DNA from: Defluviibacillus sp043739385
GTDB taxonomy: Bacteria > Pseudomonadota > Gammaproteobacteria > Burkholderiales > Burkholderiaceae_C
Length of the DNA stretch: 64,000 nt
Direction: 5' to 3'
Assembly: GCA_043739385.1 (NCBI GenBank)
Contig: JAYUED010000155.1
Span: 26,108 to 90,107, forward strand
The notes below the pieces were generated by a model. That model was not told the origin of the DNA. It was given only the letters and a program-made list of their open reading frames with translations, and ran no database searches. Of this stretch, positions 8,620 through 17,283 are shown piece by piece (the first letter of the stretch is position 1; every line of letters begins with the position of its first letter). Position numbers and translations under genes: made by a program.

Positions 8620-10187
8620 GTACCCCTAGTTGGATTTCTCGCAGCGTCTCTAAGCTGCGTACACCCTCGCCAGAGGTCACCAAAACCGCATCCAAAACCT
8701 CATTGGATGTCAAAAGTGCAAAAACTTTGCCTGCAGTGCAATCTGGCGTTAGGGAGTCAGCTATTAAAAATGTAGCGATAACGACATCCACACTAATTTC
8801 TACTCCGACCTCAACGCCGCCTAACGCTATGCCTGCCGCCGCCAACTCGCGCTCCACCCGCGAACGCCTCAAAGCCACATTGCGGCAAAAGGAAGAGGCT
8901 CTTTCGCCCCGCGTGCTGCGCCGCACCCTGGAAGAATTACGCGCCATCGTCGACCCTCAGGTCAGTGAAGTGGAAGGTGGTGTGCGTGCCAAAGGCGTGG
9001 CGGGTTGGTACGCCAATGCCACGGTCGAGCGGCGGCGCGACATGTGGCTGCTGATGAGTGAGCAATTTGTGGCGGATCAAGCTAACCTCAAGCTCGCGCA
9101 AGCCCAATTTGCAGCCGCTGTAGGTACCCTCGATGAAGCCGTGGCTGAAGTGCATTACCGCCGTGCCACCGTGTCACCACGTCGTCGTTTGTTACAGCGT
9201 TTTAGCGTTTTTCCTGAAGGGATTCGCTTCTTGGTAGACATGCGTGCCGACATGCTGCCGTACCTTAAAACCGACAAACGGCTACAGGCGCTGGACGTGG
9301 AGATGGAGTACATGTTCTCCACTTGGTTTGACGTGGGCTTTCTCGATTTGCGCCGCATCAGCTGGGATTCACCCGCTTCGCTAATCGAAAAACTCATTAA
9401 ATACGAAGCCGTCCATGACATTAAAAGTTGGGCTGATATTAAAAATAGGCTCGATTCAGACCGCCGCTGCTACGGCTTCTTTCATCCCCGTTTGCCTGAT
9501 GAGCCGCTGATTTTTGTGGAGGTCGCCTTGATCGACAGTATCGCTCGCAGCATCACGCCGCTGCTTGACGAGTCAGCCGATGTCGAAGACTTGAGCAAAG
9601 CGACCACTGCCATTTTTTACTCCATTAGCAACACCCAAACTGGCCTGCGCGGTGTGAGCTTTGGGGACTCGTTAATTAAACGGGTGGTTGAAACGCTGAA
9701 AGAAGAGTTCCCCCGCCTCAAAACCTTCGCAACCTTGTCGCCAATCCCCGGTTTCCGGGCGTGGTTGAGCAAAAATACGACAGCCATGCTGGCGCGTTTG
9801 AGTGAGAAAGAACTGGTCGAATTGGGTCGTACCGTGGGCTTCGAGCCCCCGCGTGCTGAGCATGTGCAGTCTGCAATGGAAAAACCCCTGGCTTTGCCAG
9901 AAACCTCCCCCGTACGACGCTTTATGCAGCGCGCTGCTGCGCAGTACCTGGGCCGTGAGATGGCGGGGGGTAAGCCTGCTGACCCGGTCGCCCGCTTTCA
10001 CTTGGGCAACGGTGCCCGCGTTGAGCAGCTGAACTGGGCGGGTGACCCGTCGAACAAAGGCCTCAAGCAGTCTTACGGGCTTATGGTTAACTACCTTTAC
10101 GATCTGAAACGTCTGGACAAACACCGCGCTATGCTTTTTCAGGGAAAAATACCCGTATCTGGCACCTTGGAAAGTTTGCTGGACTGA
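8616..10187 (+). CDS. matA: Malonyl-CoA decarboxylase
   Basis: Decarboxylates malonyl-CoA to acetyl-CoA. The family core runs from about residue 100 to the end and includes FYSISNTQTGLRGVSFG, TLSPIPGFRAWL (catalytic Ser region) and FHLGNGARVEQLNWAGD (catalytic His region). At 523 residues it is longer than bacterial relatives: the first ~75 residues are a low-complexity Ser/Thr/Lys/Pro-rich stretch. Part of that (SAIKNVAI, residues 48-55) is encoded by a dispersed palindromic repeat found elsewhere in the window. The ATGA overlap with matR fixes the start at 8616, so the extension seems to be translated. Confidence 0.93.
   Translation: MSTPSWISRSVSKLRTPSPEVTKTASKTSLDVKSAKTLPAVQSGVRESAIKNVAITTSTLISTPTSTPPNAMPAAANSRSTRERLKATLRQKEEALSPRVLRRTLEELRAIVDPQVSEVEGGVRAKGVAGWYANATVERRRDMWLLMSEQFVADQANLKLAQAQFAAAVGTLDEAVAEVHYRRATVSPRRRLLQRFSVFPEGIRFLVDMRADMLPYLKTDKRLQALDVEMEYMFSTWFDVGFLDLRRISWDSPASLIEKLIKYEAVHDIKSWADIKNRLDSDRRCYGFFHPRLPDEPLIFVEVALIDSIARSITPLLDESADVEDLSKATTAIFYSISNTQTGLRGVSFGDSLIKRVVETLKEEFPRLKTFATLSPIPGFRAWLSKNTTAMLARLSEKELVELGRTVGFEPPRAEHVQSAMEKPLALPETSPVRRFMQRAAAQYLGREMAGGKPADPVARFHLGNGARVEQLNWAGDPSNKGLKQSYGLMVNYLYDLKRLDKHRAMLFQGKIPVSGTLESLLD
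8759..8776 (+). repeat. Dispersed AGCTA-type palindromic repeat, copy 1 (inside matA)
   Basis: AGCTATTAAAAATGTAGC differs at two positions from the copy at 12005-12022. Both lie inside reading frames, in non-conserved parts of the proteins. Confidence 0.5.
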
Positions 10188-10253
10188 TAGCGCTGACGAC
10201 GATAAGCCTTCATCCATAGCGATTAACTAGCAAAAGACAAAAAAGATAACACC

Positions 10254-11264
10254 ATGACAACAACCCTAGTCACAACTGTCAACCGACGCACCCTTTTGCG
10301 CATTGCCGCACTCCATACCTCCGCCGTCGCATCTCCCTGGGTTATGGCCCAAAGCGCCCAGAGTAGCTGGCCTACCAAGCCGGTGAACATGATCGTGCCC
10401 TTTCCCGCAGGTGGTGGGACCGATGCGTTTGCACGACCTTTGTCAGCTGTGTTCTCCAAACAAACCGGTAAGCAAATGGTGATTGATAACCGGGGTGGGG
10501 CCGGTGGCACTCTAGGGGCCAGCATTGCTGCCAAAGCCGCACCAGATGGGTATAACTACTTCATGGGTGGCGTGCACCACGCCATTGCTCCCAGCATGTA
10601 CCCCAAGTTGGACTACGACATTGAAAAAGATTTCATTCCCCTCGCGCTGCTGGCCAACGTGCCGCAGGTGCTGGTGGTAAATCCGAAGAAATTCCCCAAC
10701 GCTAACTTCAAAGAATTCCTAGCCTTGGTTAAAGCCAGCCCGGGGCGCTACAACTACGGCTCAGCTGGAGGCGGCACGTCACATCACTTAGCGGGTGAAC
10801 TGTTCAAATTGCAAAGCAAAACCTTCATCACCCACATTCCCTACCGAGGTGCGGGTCCGGCGCTGCAGGACCTGATGGCTGGCAATGTGGACATGATGTT
10901 TGATGGCTTGGGTTCCAGTGCTCAGCATATTAAAGGTGGGCGCATCAAGGCGTTAATGGTCTCGGGCAACAAACGCAATGCGGCCTTTCCTGATGTGCCT
11001 TGCGCGGCCGAGGTGGGTTTTCCGGACTACACCGTCACCACTTGGTACGGCCTGTTTGCACCAAAAAGCACGCCTGTTGAAGCGCAGACACGCATGTTGG
11101 AAGAGCTTAAAAAAGTTTCCACCGCTGAGGACTTGAAAATTGCTTGGGCCCATAACGGTGCGGATTTCCCCAGTTTGACACCTGCACAGTTCGGCAGTTT
11201 TGTCAGCAGCGAAGTGAAGCGCTGGGCGGCGGTGGTCAAGGCCTCTGACGCTAAGTTGGACTGA
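10254..11264 (+). CDS. Bug-family (TctC-type) periplasmic solute receptor
   Basis: A 336-residue extracytoplasmic binding protein of the tripartite tricarboxylate transporter class. It has an N-terminal export signal with twin arginines (NRRTLLRIAALHTSAVAS...VMA) and the family blocks KPVNMIVPFPAGGGTDAFAR, NRGGAGGTLGASIAAKA and YNYGSAGGGTSHHLAGELF. It lies between matA and the enoyl-CoA hydratase gene, so malonate or a related diacid is the likely ligand. No TctA or TctB membrane subunit is present nearby, and no MatC carrier, so its transport partner must be encoded elsewhere or it acts only as a sensor. Confidence 0.9.
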   Translation: MTTTLVTTVNRRTLLRIAALHTSAVASPWVMAQSAQSSWPTKPVNMIVPFPAGGGTDAFARPLSAVFSKQTGKQMVIDNRGGAGGTLGASIAAKAAPDGYNYFMGGVHHAIAPSMYPKLDYDIEKDFIPLALLANVPQVLVVNPKKFPNANFKEFLALVKASPGRYNYGSAGGGTSHHLAGELFKLQSKTFITHIPYRGAGPALQDLMAGNVDMMFDGLGSSAQHIKGGRIKALMVSGNKRNAAFPDVPCAAEVGFPDYTVTTWYGLFAPKSTPVEAQTRMLEELKKVSTAEDLKIAWAHNGADFPSLTPAQFGSFVSSEVKRWAAVVKASDAKLD

Positions 11265-11318
11265 AAAATACACTGAAAAATCCGCAGAAATTATTTTAAT
11301 GAAATCTAAGGAGACGCC

Positions 11319-12149
11319 ATGAATGGAAAGATTGAGTTCACCCAAGACGGCCCGATAGCCCGCGTTACGCTGGCACATCCTGGCCGTCTCAATGCCATGT
11401 CCCGATCCATGTGGCGCGAGCTTCGCTCTGTTTTTGAGCGCATACAAAGCAGCTCAGACTTACGCTGTGTACTGATTTGCGGCTTGGAGGGCAACTTCTG
11501 TCCTGGTGGCGATATTTCGGAATACCCCGACTTTCGCTTTAACAAAGCCAGTCTGCGGGAATTTCACGAAGGTGATGTTTGGGGTGGCTTGACTGCCATG
11601 CTGGCTTGCGATGTGCCTATCGTTGCGCTGATAGAGGGGGCCTGCATGGGAGCGGGCTTGGAGATTGCCTGCTGCTGCGATCTGCGCATTGCCAGCGTAT
11701 CCGCCAAGTTTGGCGCGCCCATTGCAAAACTCGGCTTTCCTATGGCTCCGCGTGAAGCCGCCCTTGTAGCTCTGGCTGCAGGTGAGCTGACCACTCGTGA
11801 AATGCTGCTGGAGGCCGCTATTTTGAGCGCCGAGGAGATGAAGTTCCGTGGCTTTTTGAACCGTGTGGTAGCAGACGATGTGGTGGCTGCGAGCGCTGAA
11901 GCAAGCGTTCAGCGCATTGCCAGCTTGGCTCCCATGACGGCGCGGCTGAACAAACAAACTTTAAGGCATATTGAGTCTGGTGCGCTTGCTGGATTTGCCA
12001 AGTTAGCTATTGAAAACGTAGCTAATCCAGCGGCAAGAGCGCGAATAACCCAAACTGACCCTGTACTTAGTGCTTACCACTACGCTGACTCCACTGAGCA
12101 CCGCGAAGGCATCACCGCCTTCCTCGCCAAACGAAAGCCTCAGTTTTAA
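11319..12149 (+). CDS. Enoyl-CoA hydratase/isomerase family protein
   Basis: A 276-residue crotonase-fold protein: oxyanion-hole segments CPGGDISEY and ALIEGACMGAGLEIACCCD are present, and a RBS (AAGGAGA) lies 6 bp before the ATG. Crotonase-fold enzymes hydrate, isomerise or decarboxylate acyl-CoAs, and the exact reaction is not evident. Standard mat operons (regulator, MatA, MatB, MatC) do not need it; some crotonases decarboxylate methylmalonyl-CoA, which would fit malonate-like substrates, but this is inference. Residues 229-236 (LAIENVAN) are encoded by a copy of a dispersed palindromic repeat. Confidence 0.85.
   Translation: MNGKIEFTQDGPIARVTLAHPGRLNAMSRSMWRELRSVFERIQSSSDLRCVLICGLEGNFCPGGDISEYPDFRFNKASLREFHEGDVWGGLTAMLACDVPIVALIEGACMGAGLEIACCCDLRIASVSAKFGAPIAKLGFPMAPREAALVALAAGELTTREMLLEAAILSAEEMKFRGFLNRVVADDVVAASAEASVQRIASLAPMTARLNKQTLRHIESGALAGFAKLAIENVANPAARARITQTDPVLSAYHYADSTEHREGITAFLAKRKPQF
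12003..12025 (+). repeat. Dispersed AGCTA-type palindromic repeat, copy 2 (inside the crotonase gene)
   Basis: TTAGCTA-N9-TAGCTAA is a perfect 7-bp inverted repeat. Its core AGCTATTGAAAACGTAGC matches the intergenic copy at 56875-56892 at 17 of 18 positions. Confidence 0.55.
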
Positions 12150-12162
12150 TTTCTCTCAAATA

Positions 12163-13719
12163 ATGAAAAACCATAACCTCTTTGCTGCCTTGCGCGCAGC
12201 CTTTCCGGTTGACCTGGATGCTGTTGCCGTTGAGACGGACAATGGTTTGACTTACACCTGGCGTGACCTGGAGCGCTCTACCGCCATGGTCGCCAACCTG
12301 CTGCAATCGCTGGACTTAGCCCCTGGCGCACGTGTGGCAGTGCAGGTAGAAAAATCGGTCGAAGCCATGGTGCTCTACCTCGCCACATTGCGCGCAGGCT
12401 ACGTGTTTTTGCCGTTAAACACAGCCTACCAAAGTGCCGAGATAGAGTATTTCATTGGCAATGCGGAACCTGAGGTGGTCGTGTGCAGTCCAGACAGCTT
12501 CGGCTGGGTTAGCAAAATTGCCTTCAAAGCGGGCACAAAATGCGTCTTCACTCTGGGCGATGACCGTACTGGCAGCCTGCTGGACCGCGCTGCCCACCAC
12601 AGTGATCAGCACACCTGTGCCACCAGCAGCCCAGACGATCTGGCCGCCATTTTGTACACCAGCGGCACTACGGGTCGCAGTAAAGGCGCGATGCTGTCGC
12701 ACAGCAACATGCTGTCGAATGCGGAGGTGCTCAAAGAGTATTGGGGCTGGAGAACGGCAGAAGAGGGTGGCGACGTGCTAATCCACGCACTGCCTATTTT
12801 CCATGTCCATGGCCTGTTTGTGGCGCTGCACGGTGCGCTCATCAACGGCAGCAAAATCATTTGGATGGCCAAGTTCGACCCGAAGTTTGCTGTCGCCAAA
12901 ATGTCAGAGGCCACTGTATTTATGGGTGTTCCGACGCTTTTCGTACGGATGTTGGCCGAGCCAGGTTTGACGAAAGAGGCTGTGCGCCATATGCGCCTTT
13001 TCATCGCCGGTTCTGCGCCGCTGCTGCTTGAAACTTTCAATGAATGGCAGACCCGCACCGGCCACACCATTCTTGAGCGCTATGGCATGAGCGAAACCGC
13101 CATGCTTACAAGTAACCCCTACGCCGCCGATGCCCGCTATGGCGGCCAAAGTGAGCGTCGTGGCGGCACGGTAGGCTTTCCTCTTCCCGGTGTGACGTTG
13201 CGCGTACAAGACGATGCGGGTGTGTCATTGGCGACAGGCGAGATTGGCGGTATTCAGGTTCAAGGTCCGAACATCTTCAAAGGCTACTGGCGCATGCCCG
13301 AGAAAACCGCTGAAGAGTTCACTGCCGATGGCTTCTTTAAAACTGGTGATGTGGGCAAGGTGGACGAGCGTGGCTACGTCACCATTGTGGGTCGATCCAA
13401 AGACCTCATCATTAGCGGGGGTTACAACGTCTACCCCGCAGAGATCGAGGGCTATATCAACGACATACCGGGCGTGGCAGAGAGTGCTTTGGTCGGCGTG
13501 TCACACCCCGATTTCGGTGAGGTGGGTGTGGCGGTGGTTATTGCAAAGCCAGGCGTTGTATTGAACCCAGAGCAGATTGTGGCGACATTGAAAAGCCAGT
13601 TGGCCAATTTTAAAATCCCCAAACGCTGCTTTGTGATCGCAGAGTTGCCGCGTAACACGATGGGGAAGGTGCAAAAGAACTTGCTGCGTGAGCAGTACAA
13701 GGGATTATTCAAGGCTTGA
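12163..13719 (+). CDS. matB: Malonyl-CoA synthetase
   Basis: ATP-dependent ligase that makes malonyl-CoA from malonate, supplying MatA. The 518-residue adenylate-forming enzyme has YTSGTTGRSKGAMLSH (P-loop), the substrate-pocket region PIFHVHGLFVALHG, ERYGMSET, KTGDVG, GRSKDLIISGGYNVYPAEIE and the C-terminal catalytic Lys in NTMGKVQKNLLR. The frame is open upstream into the preceding gene, but the ATG at 12163 begins the family start (MKNHNLFAALRAAFP). Together with MatA it converts malonate to acetyl-CoA and CO2. Confidence 0.93.
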   Translation: MKNHNLFAALRAAFPVDLDAVAVETDNGLTYTWRDLERSTAMVANLLQSLDLAPGARVAVQVEKSVEAMVLYLATLRAGYVFLPLNTAYQSAEIEYFIGNAEPEVVVCSPDSFGWVSKIAFKAGTKCVFTLGDDRTGSLLDRAAHHSDQHTCATSSPDDLAAILYTSGTTGRSKGAMLSHSNMLSNAEVLKEYWGWRTAEEGGDVLIHALPIFHVHGLFVALHGALINGSKIIWMAKFDPKFAVAKMSEATVFMGVPTLFVRMLAEPGLTKEAVRHMRLFIAGSAPLLLETFNEWQTRTGHTILERYGMSETAMLTSNPYAADARYGGQSERRGGTVGFPLPGVTLRVQDDAGVSLATGEIGGIQVQGPNIFKGYWRMPEKTAEEFTADGFFKTGDVGKVDERGYVTIVGRSKDLIISGGYNVYPAEIEGYINDIPGVAESALVGVSHPDFGEVGVAVVIAKPGVVLNPEQIVATLKSQLANFKIPKRCFVIAELPRNTMGKVQKNLLREQYKGLFKA

Positions 13720-13809
13720 ATTTTTCGTTTTGAAACCCACTTGGGCTAAGCTTGGCGATCTCGCAGAGCACTCGCTTGCCCCCTGTCAAAAGCCTTGAAC
13801 GGATTCCGC

Positions 13810-15405
13810 TTGAAAGACCAACTCACCCGCAGCCTATCCTATCTGGCCCAGCCCGCTAACCGCCACCTGCTGGCGGGTGGCTTGCGTGGGGTAGAGCGCG
13901 AAACTTTACGCGTTACACCACATGGCAAGCTGGCCCTCACGCCACACCCAGTCGCTTTGGGCTCGGCGCTGACGAATCCCCAAATCACCACCGACTATTC
14001 CGAGTCGCTGATGGAGTTCATCACCCCCGCTGAGCCCGACATTACCACTGCGCTGGCGCAGCTTGATGCAGTTCACCGCTTCGCCGTCACCGAGCTTGCT
14101 AAAAATCAAGAGCTGCTGTGGAGCCAGTCCATGCCCAGCGAGTTGCCTGAAGAAGCCGATATTCCCATCGCTTGGTATGGCAATTCCCACATTGGAATGC
14201 TCAAGCACGTGTACCGGCGCGGTTTGGCTCTGCGTTACGGCAAACCTATGCAGTGCATCGCCGGTATTCACTACAACTACTCGGTGTCTGAAGACTTGTG
14301 GAAGGCCTTGCACGCAGCGGATCCCACGCTTGCCTCTGCCAAGGACTACCAGTCTGAGCGCTACATCGCCACTGTGCGCAACTTCATGCGCTACAGCTGG
14401 CTGTTGATGTATTTGTTCGGTGCTTCTCCCGCGTTGTCGGCCCACTTTTTACGGGGCCAAAAGCACCAGCTGGAACGGTTGTCGGACGATACGCTGTATC
14501 TGCCTTACGCCACCAGCCTGCGTATGAGTGATCTGGGTTACCAAAACGATGCCCAAGCGGGTCTTATTCCACCGTACAACACCATGTACAGCTACATGCG
14601 CAGTCTGGCACTGGCGGTTCGCAAGCCGTATCCGGCCTACGAGGCGATCGGCACGAAGCGGGACGGTGAATGGTGGCAAATCAACACCAATGTGCTGCAA
14701 ATTGAAAATGAGTATTACGCCACCATTCGCCCTAAGCGTGTGATTCGTACTGGCGAGCGCCCGCTGGAGGCGTTGTGCGCACGCGGCATTCAGTACATTG
14801 AGGTGCGCTGCATGGACGTTGATCCGTTTGAGCCGATCGGTATCAGCTTACAGACCTCGCGCTTTCTAGATGCCTTCTTGTTGTTCTGTGCGCTGGACGA
14901 CAGTCCCCAGACTAATGAAAAAATCGGTGCTGAGAATGCCGACAACTTTGCCCGTACGGTGAAAGAAGGTCGTCGTCATGGCCTGCAACTGCACTGCGAC
15001 GGCACGAGTCGTGAGCTGAAAACCTGGGGATTGGAATTGCTGGAGCGTATTGCCCCTGTGGCTGCGTTGTTGGATGAACATCGTGGCGATGCTGCTGTGC
15101 ATGCCGAGTCTTTGGCGGCACAGCGCGCTAAATTAAATGATGTGGCGCTGACGCCTTCGGCCAAAGTGCTGGCGGCGATCCACAAGGAGGGTGGCTCCTA
15201 TATGGCTTTTGGTCTAGCGCAAAGCCAAGCCCACGCCGCTGACTTCAATGCCCGCCCGCTGAGCGAGGCTGAACGCACCGCCCTCAACGCGCATGCTGCT
15301 GCATCAGTGGCAGAACAAGCGCAGATGGAGGCGGCGCAAACCGGTAGTTTTGATGACTTCATCACCGACTACCGGGCCCGCACGCCCAGTGAGCTGTGCG
15401 GCTGA
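13810..15405 (+). CDS. gshA: Glutamate-cysteine ligase
   Basis: First step of glutathione synthesis, forming gamma-glutamylcysteine. The product of about 531 residues is of the E. coli type: GLRGVERETLRV, TDYSESLMEFITP, LPEEADIPIAWYG, QCIAGIHYNYSV and YIEVRCMDVDPFEPIGI. No ATG is available near the start. TTG at 13810 has ACGGA six bases upstream, whereas TTG at 13795 has no ribosome-binding site, so 13810 is used. It follows matB after 90 bp and is convergent with a cytochrome c gene 7 bp away. Confidence 0.94.
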   Translation: MKDQLTRSLSYLAQPANRHLLAGGLRGVERETLRVTPHGKLALTPHPVALGSALTNPQITTDYSESLMEFITPAEPDITTALAQLDAVHRFAVTELAKNQELLWSQSMPSELPEEADIPIAWYGNSHIGMLKHVYRRGLALRYGKPMQCIAGIHYNYSVSEDLWKALHAADPTLASAKDYQSERYIATVRNFMRYSWLLMYLFGASPALSAHFLRGQKHQLERLSDDTLYLPYATSLRMSDLGYQNDAQAGLIPPYNTMYSYMRSLALAVRKPYPAYEAIGTKRDGEWWQINTNVLQIENEYYATIRPKRVIRTGERPLEALCARGIQYIEVRCMDVDPFEPIGISLQTSRFLDAFLLFCALDDSPQTNEKIGAENADNFARTVKEGRRHGLQLHCDGTSRELKTWGLELLERIAPVAALLDEHRGDAAVHAESLAAQRAKLNDVALTPSAKVLAAIHKEGGSYMAFGLAQSQAHAADFNARPLSEAERTALNAHAAASVAEQAQMEAAQTGSFDDFITDYRARTPSELCG

Positions 15406-15412
15406 TCAAGTC

Positions 15413-15739
15413 CTAAGGCTTGGTCGTTTCTATCCCCACCTTGTTGAACCAGTCGGCGGCGGCGTCAATGTCGTCGTCTGTCAACGGCTTGGCGATCACG
15501 TTCATGACAGCATGCTGGCGGCTTCCACTGCGAAAAGCCTTGAGCTGCGCCACCAAGTAAATACGGGGCTGGTTTGCCAGATGAGGAGCATCTGGTGTGG
15601 CACTCAGACCAAGTACCCCGTGGCACATCACGCACTGGGCCACAGACCGAGGCGCTGTCGTCCCGGTCTGTGCCTGCGCGCAAGTCGCCACTACCAGCAA
15701 CAAGCTGGCAGCAAGCTTAAGTGCTTTATTGACCGACAT
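15413..15739 (-). CDS. Small periplasmic cytochrome c, partner of the sugar dehydrogenase
   Basis: A 108-residue single-heme cytochrome with a signal peptide (MSVNKALKLAASLLLVVATCAQA) and a heme site CVMCHG, of the cytochrome c553 / c4-half type (LANQPRIYLVAQLKAFRSGSR, MNVIAKPLTDDDIDAAADWF). Its start at 15739 overlaps the end of the dehydrogenase gene by 14 bp, so the two are co-translated and it is the likely electron acceptor of that enzyme. A longer upstream frame exists but would displace the signal peptide from the N-terminus. Confidence 0.9.
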   Translation of the reverse strand: MSVNKALKLAASLLLVVATCAQAQTGTTAPRSVAQCVMCHGVLGLSATPDAPHLANQPRIYLVAQLKAFRSGSRQHAVMNVIAKPLTDDDIDAAADWFNKVGIETTKP

Positions 15740-17000
15740 AGCTGATGCGGTACAGCGCGCCAGCATAGTCGTCAGAGACAAGCATGGATCCATCCTTCAT
15801 GACTGCCACGTCCACAGGGCGACCGCGGAAAGTGGTAGTTTCGCTGTCAAGCCAGCCGTCCGCGAAGACTTCAGTTTTGTCTGCGTGACCATCAGGCTTG
15901 AGGTACGTTACCAGTACGCGCGCGCCGTTTGGTTTGGTGCGGTTCCATGAGCCGTGTTGGGCTGAGAAAATTGCACCTTGGTACTTGGCTGGGAACTGCT
16001 TACCTGTGTAGAACGTCATGCCCAGATCGGCCGCGTGGGCTTCGGTGAGAACCTCTGCTTTGGTGGTGTTGGCAGGAATAGGGTCTTTGTCGTACCCGTA
16101 TTCGGTGATGCGGGTGGTGCCTTGAATGTAGGGATAGCCGAAGAACATACCGGGCTTGTTAGCACGGTTGATTTCTCCGTTCGGGATATCGTCACCCATG
16201 CCGTCGGTTTGGTTGTCTGTAAACCAGAGGCTACCGTCCTTGGGATTGAAGTCTTGGCCGACGGAATTACGTATGCCCGTGGCGAACACTTCACGTTTGC
16301 TGCCGTCTGTCTCCATGCGAACTATGCCTCCCAAACCGATTTCCTCGTATAGCTTCACTTTGTCGCGAGGCTGTACGTTGTGCGGTTGGCCCAAAGTGAT
16401 GTAAAGCTTTTTGTCAGGTCCAACGCGGCAAGTGCGCGCGCCATGGTTGTACGACTCTTCTTCAACTGGAACCAGTTTGCCTTGAGGCACAACTTCGCCG
16501 ACTGCAACATCTGGGCCTTCATAGAAAAACTCGGCAGCGGGGAATGTCAACACGCGGTTGTGCTCGGCCACGATCAAGAAGCCATCAGGCGTCCAGCAAA
16601 CGCCGTTCGGGTTAGTGAACTTCAACGAAGGCGCAAAGGATTTCACTTCTGTTGCCATGTCACCCGAGTTGCGGTTGGTGACGGCCCATACTGTAGTCTT
16701 GCGGGTGCCTACCATCACCATGTTAGCTGCAGGTGCAACCGCCATATGCCGTGCATCCGGCACTACGGCGTAGAGATCGATTTTGAACCCTGGTGGGAGC
16801 TTGATGCGCTTCAGGTTCTCACGCAGTTGATCTGCATTTTTGCCTGTTTGGGGTATCAACGGCATGTTCAGATCGGTTGTTGCGACCCGCATTTGCTTGA
16901 GCTTCTCGATATTTTGAGCCTGAGCTGACAGGGTAGCTGCCAGCACAAGTGTTGCGGCAACGGTGAGCCGCAAAGCGGTCGAGGGCTGAAATTTTGACAT
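15726..17000 (-). CDS. PQQ-dependent sugar dehydrogenase (sorbosone dehydrogenase-like)
   Basis: A 424-residue secreted six-bladed beta-propeller enzyme related to L-sorbosone/soluble aldose dehydrogenases. It has a signal peptide (MSKFQPSTALRLTVAATLVLAATLSAQA) and conserved blocks LPPGFKIDLYA, RNSVGQDFNP...LWFTDNQTDGMGDDIPNGEIN, FGYPY and AQHGSWNRT. Such enzymes oxidise sugars or aldehydes in the periplasm and pass electrons to a cytochrome c, which is encoded directly downstream. The substrate cannot be read from the sequence. A -24/-12 promoter lies about 70-90 bp upstream and faces the AcoR-like activator. The start at 17000 puts the signal peptide at the N-terminus. Confidence 0.88.
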   Translation of the reverse strand: MSKFQPSTALRLTVAATLVLAATLSAQAQNIEKLKQMRVATTDLNMPLIPQTGKNADQLRENLKRIKLPPGFKIDLYAVVPDARHMAVAPAANMVMVGTRKTTVWAVTNRNSGDMATEVKSFAPSLKFTNPNGVCWTPDGFLIVAEHNRVLTFPAAEFFYEGPDVAVGEVVPQGKLVPVEEESYNHGARTCRVGPDKKLYITLGQPHNVQPRDKVKLYEEIGLGGIVRMETDGSKREVFATGIRNSVGQDFNPKDGSLWFTDNQTDGMGDDIPNGEINRANKPGMFFGYPYIQGTTRITEYGYDKDPIPANTTKAEVLTEAHAADLGMTFYTGKQFPAKYQGAIFSAQHGSWNRTKPNGARVLVTYLKPDGHADKTEVFADGWLDSETTTFRGRPVDVAVMKDGSMLVSDDYAGALYRISYVGQ

Positions 17001-17072
17001 GAATAAAGTCTCTTTGTTGATTCGTAGGACAATTGTCTTTGTGCTGAAGCCCAATAGACGGGTACCCGATAC

Positions 17073-17087
17073 GCAAACACTGTGCCA
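17073..17087 (-). promoter_or_regulatory. Sigma-54 (-24/-12) promoter of the sugar dehydrogenase operon
   Basis: On the minus strand the sequence reads TGGCAC-AGTGT-TTGC followed by G. It matches the RpoN consensus TGGCAC-N5-TTGC, with the GG and GC dinucleotides exactly 10 bp apart. Transcription would start near 17061 and leave a leader of about 60 nt before the dehydrogenase ATG. Confidence 0.85.
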
Positions 17088-17150
17088 GTGGTTTACATGG
17101 GTAACAGAAGAGAAGTTTGCTACGTAAACCATATTTGTGTGACTATTGGT

Positions 17151-17200
17151 TCTGTACAGATATGCACAGCTACAGTGTTTTTATGTGCAGTTTCTGTGCA
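17151..17200. promoter_or_regulatory. Candidate upstream activator sites for the AcoR-like protein
   Basis: A cluster of related short motifs 70-120 bp upstream of the -24/-12 promoter: the palindrome TCTGTACAGA (17151-17160), TGCACA (17163-17168) and TGTGCA twice (17184-17189, 17195-17200). Position and symmetry fit enhancer sites for a sigma-54 activator; specific binding is inferred. Confidence 0.45.
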
Positions 17201-17283
17201 GTTGTTGCTTGGCGCATCCCCTGCTACGATGCGAGATAAACCAAAAAGGCAACAACATAGATGTGCCTACAAAGAGACTCAAC

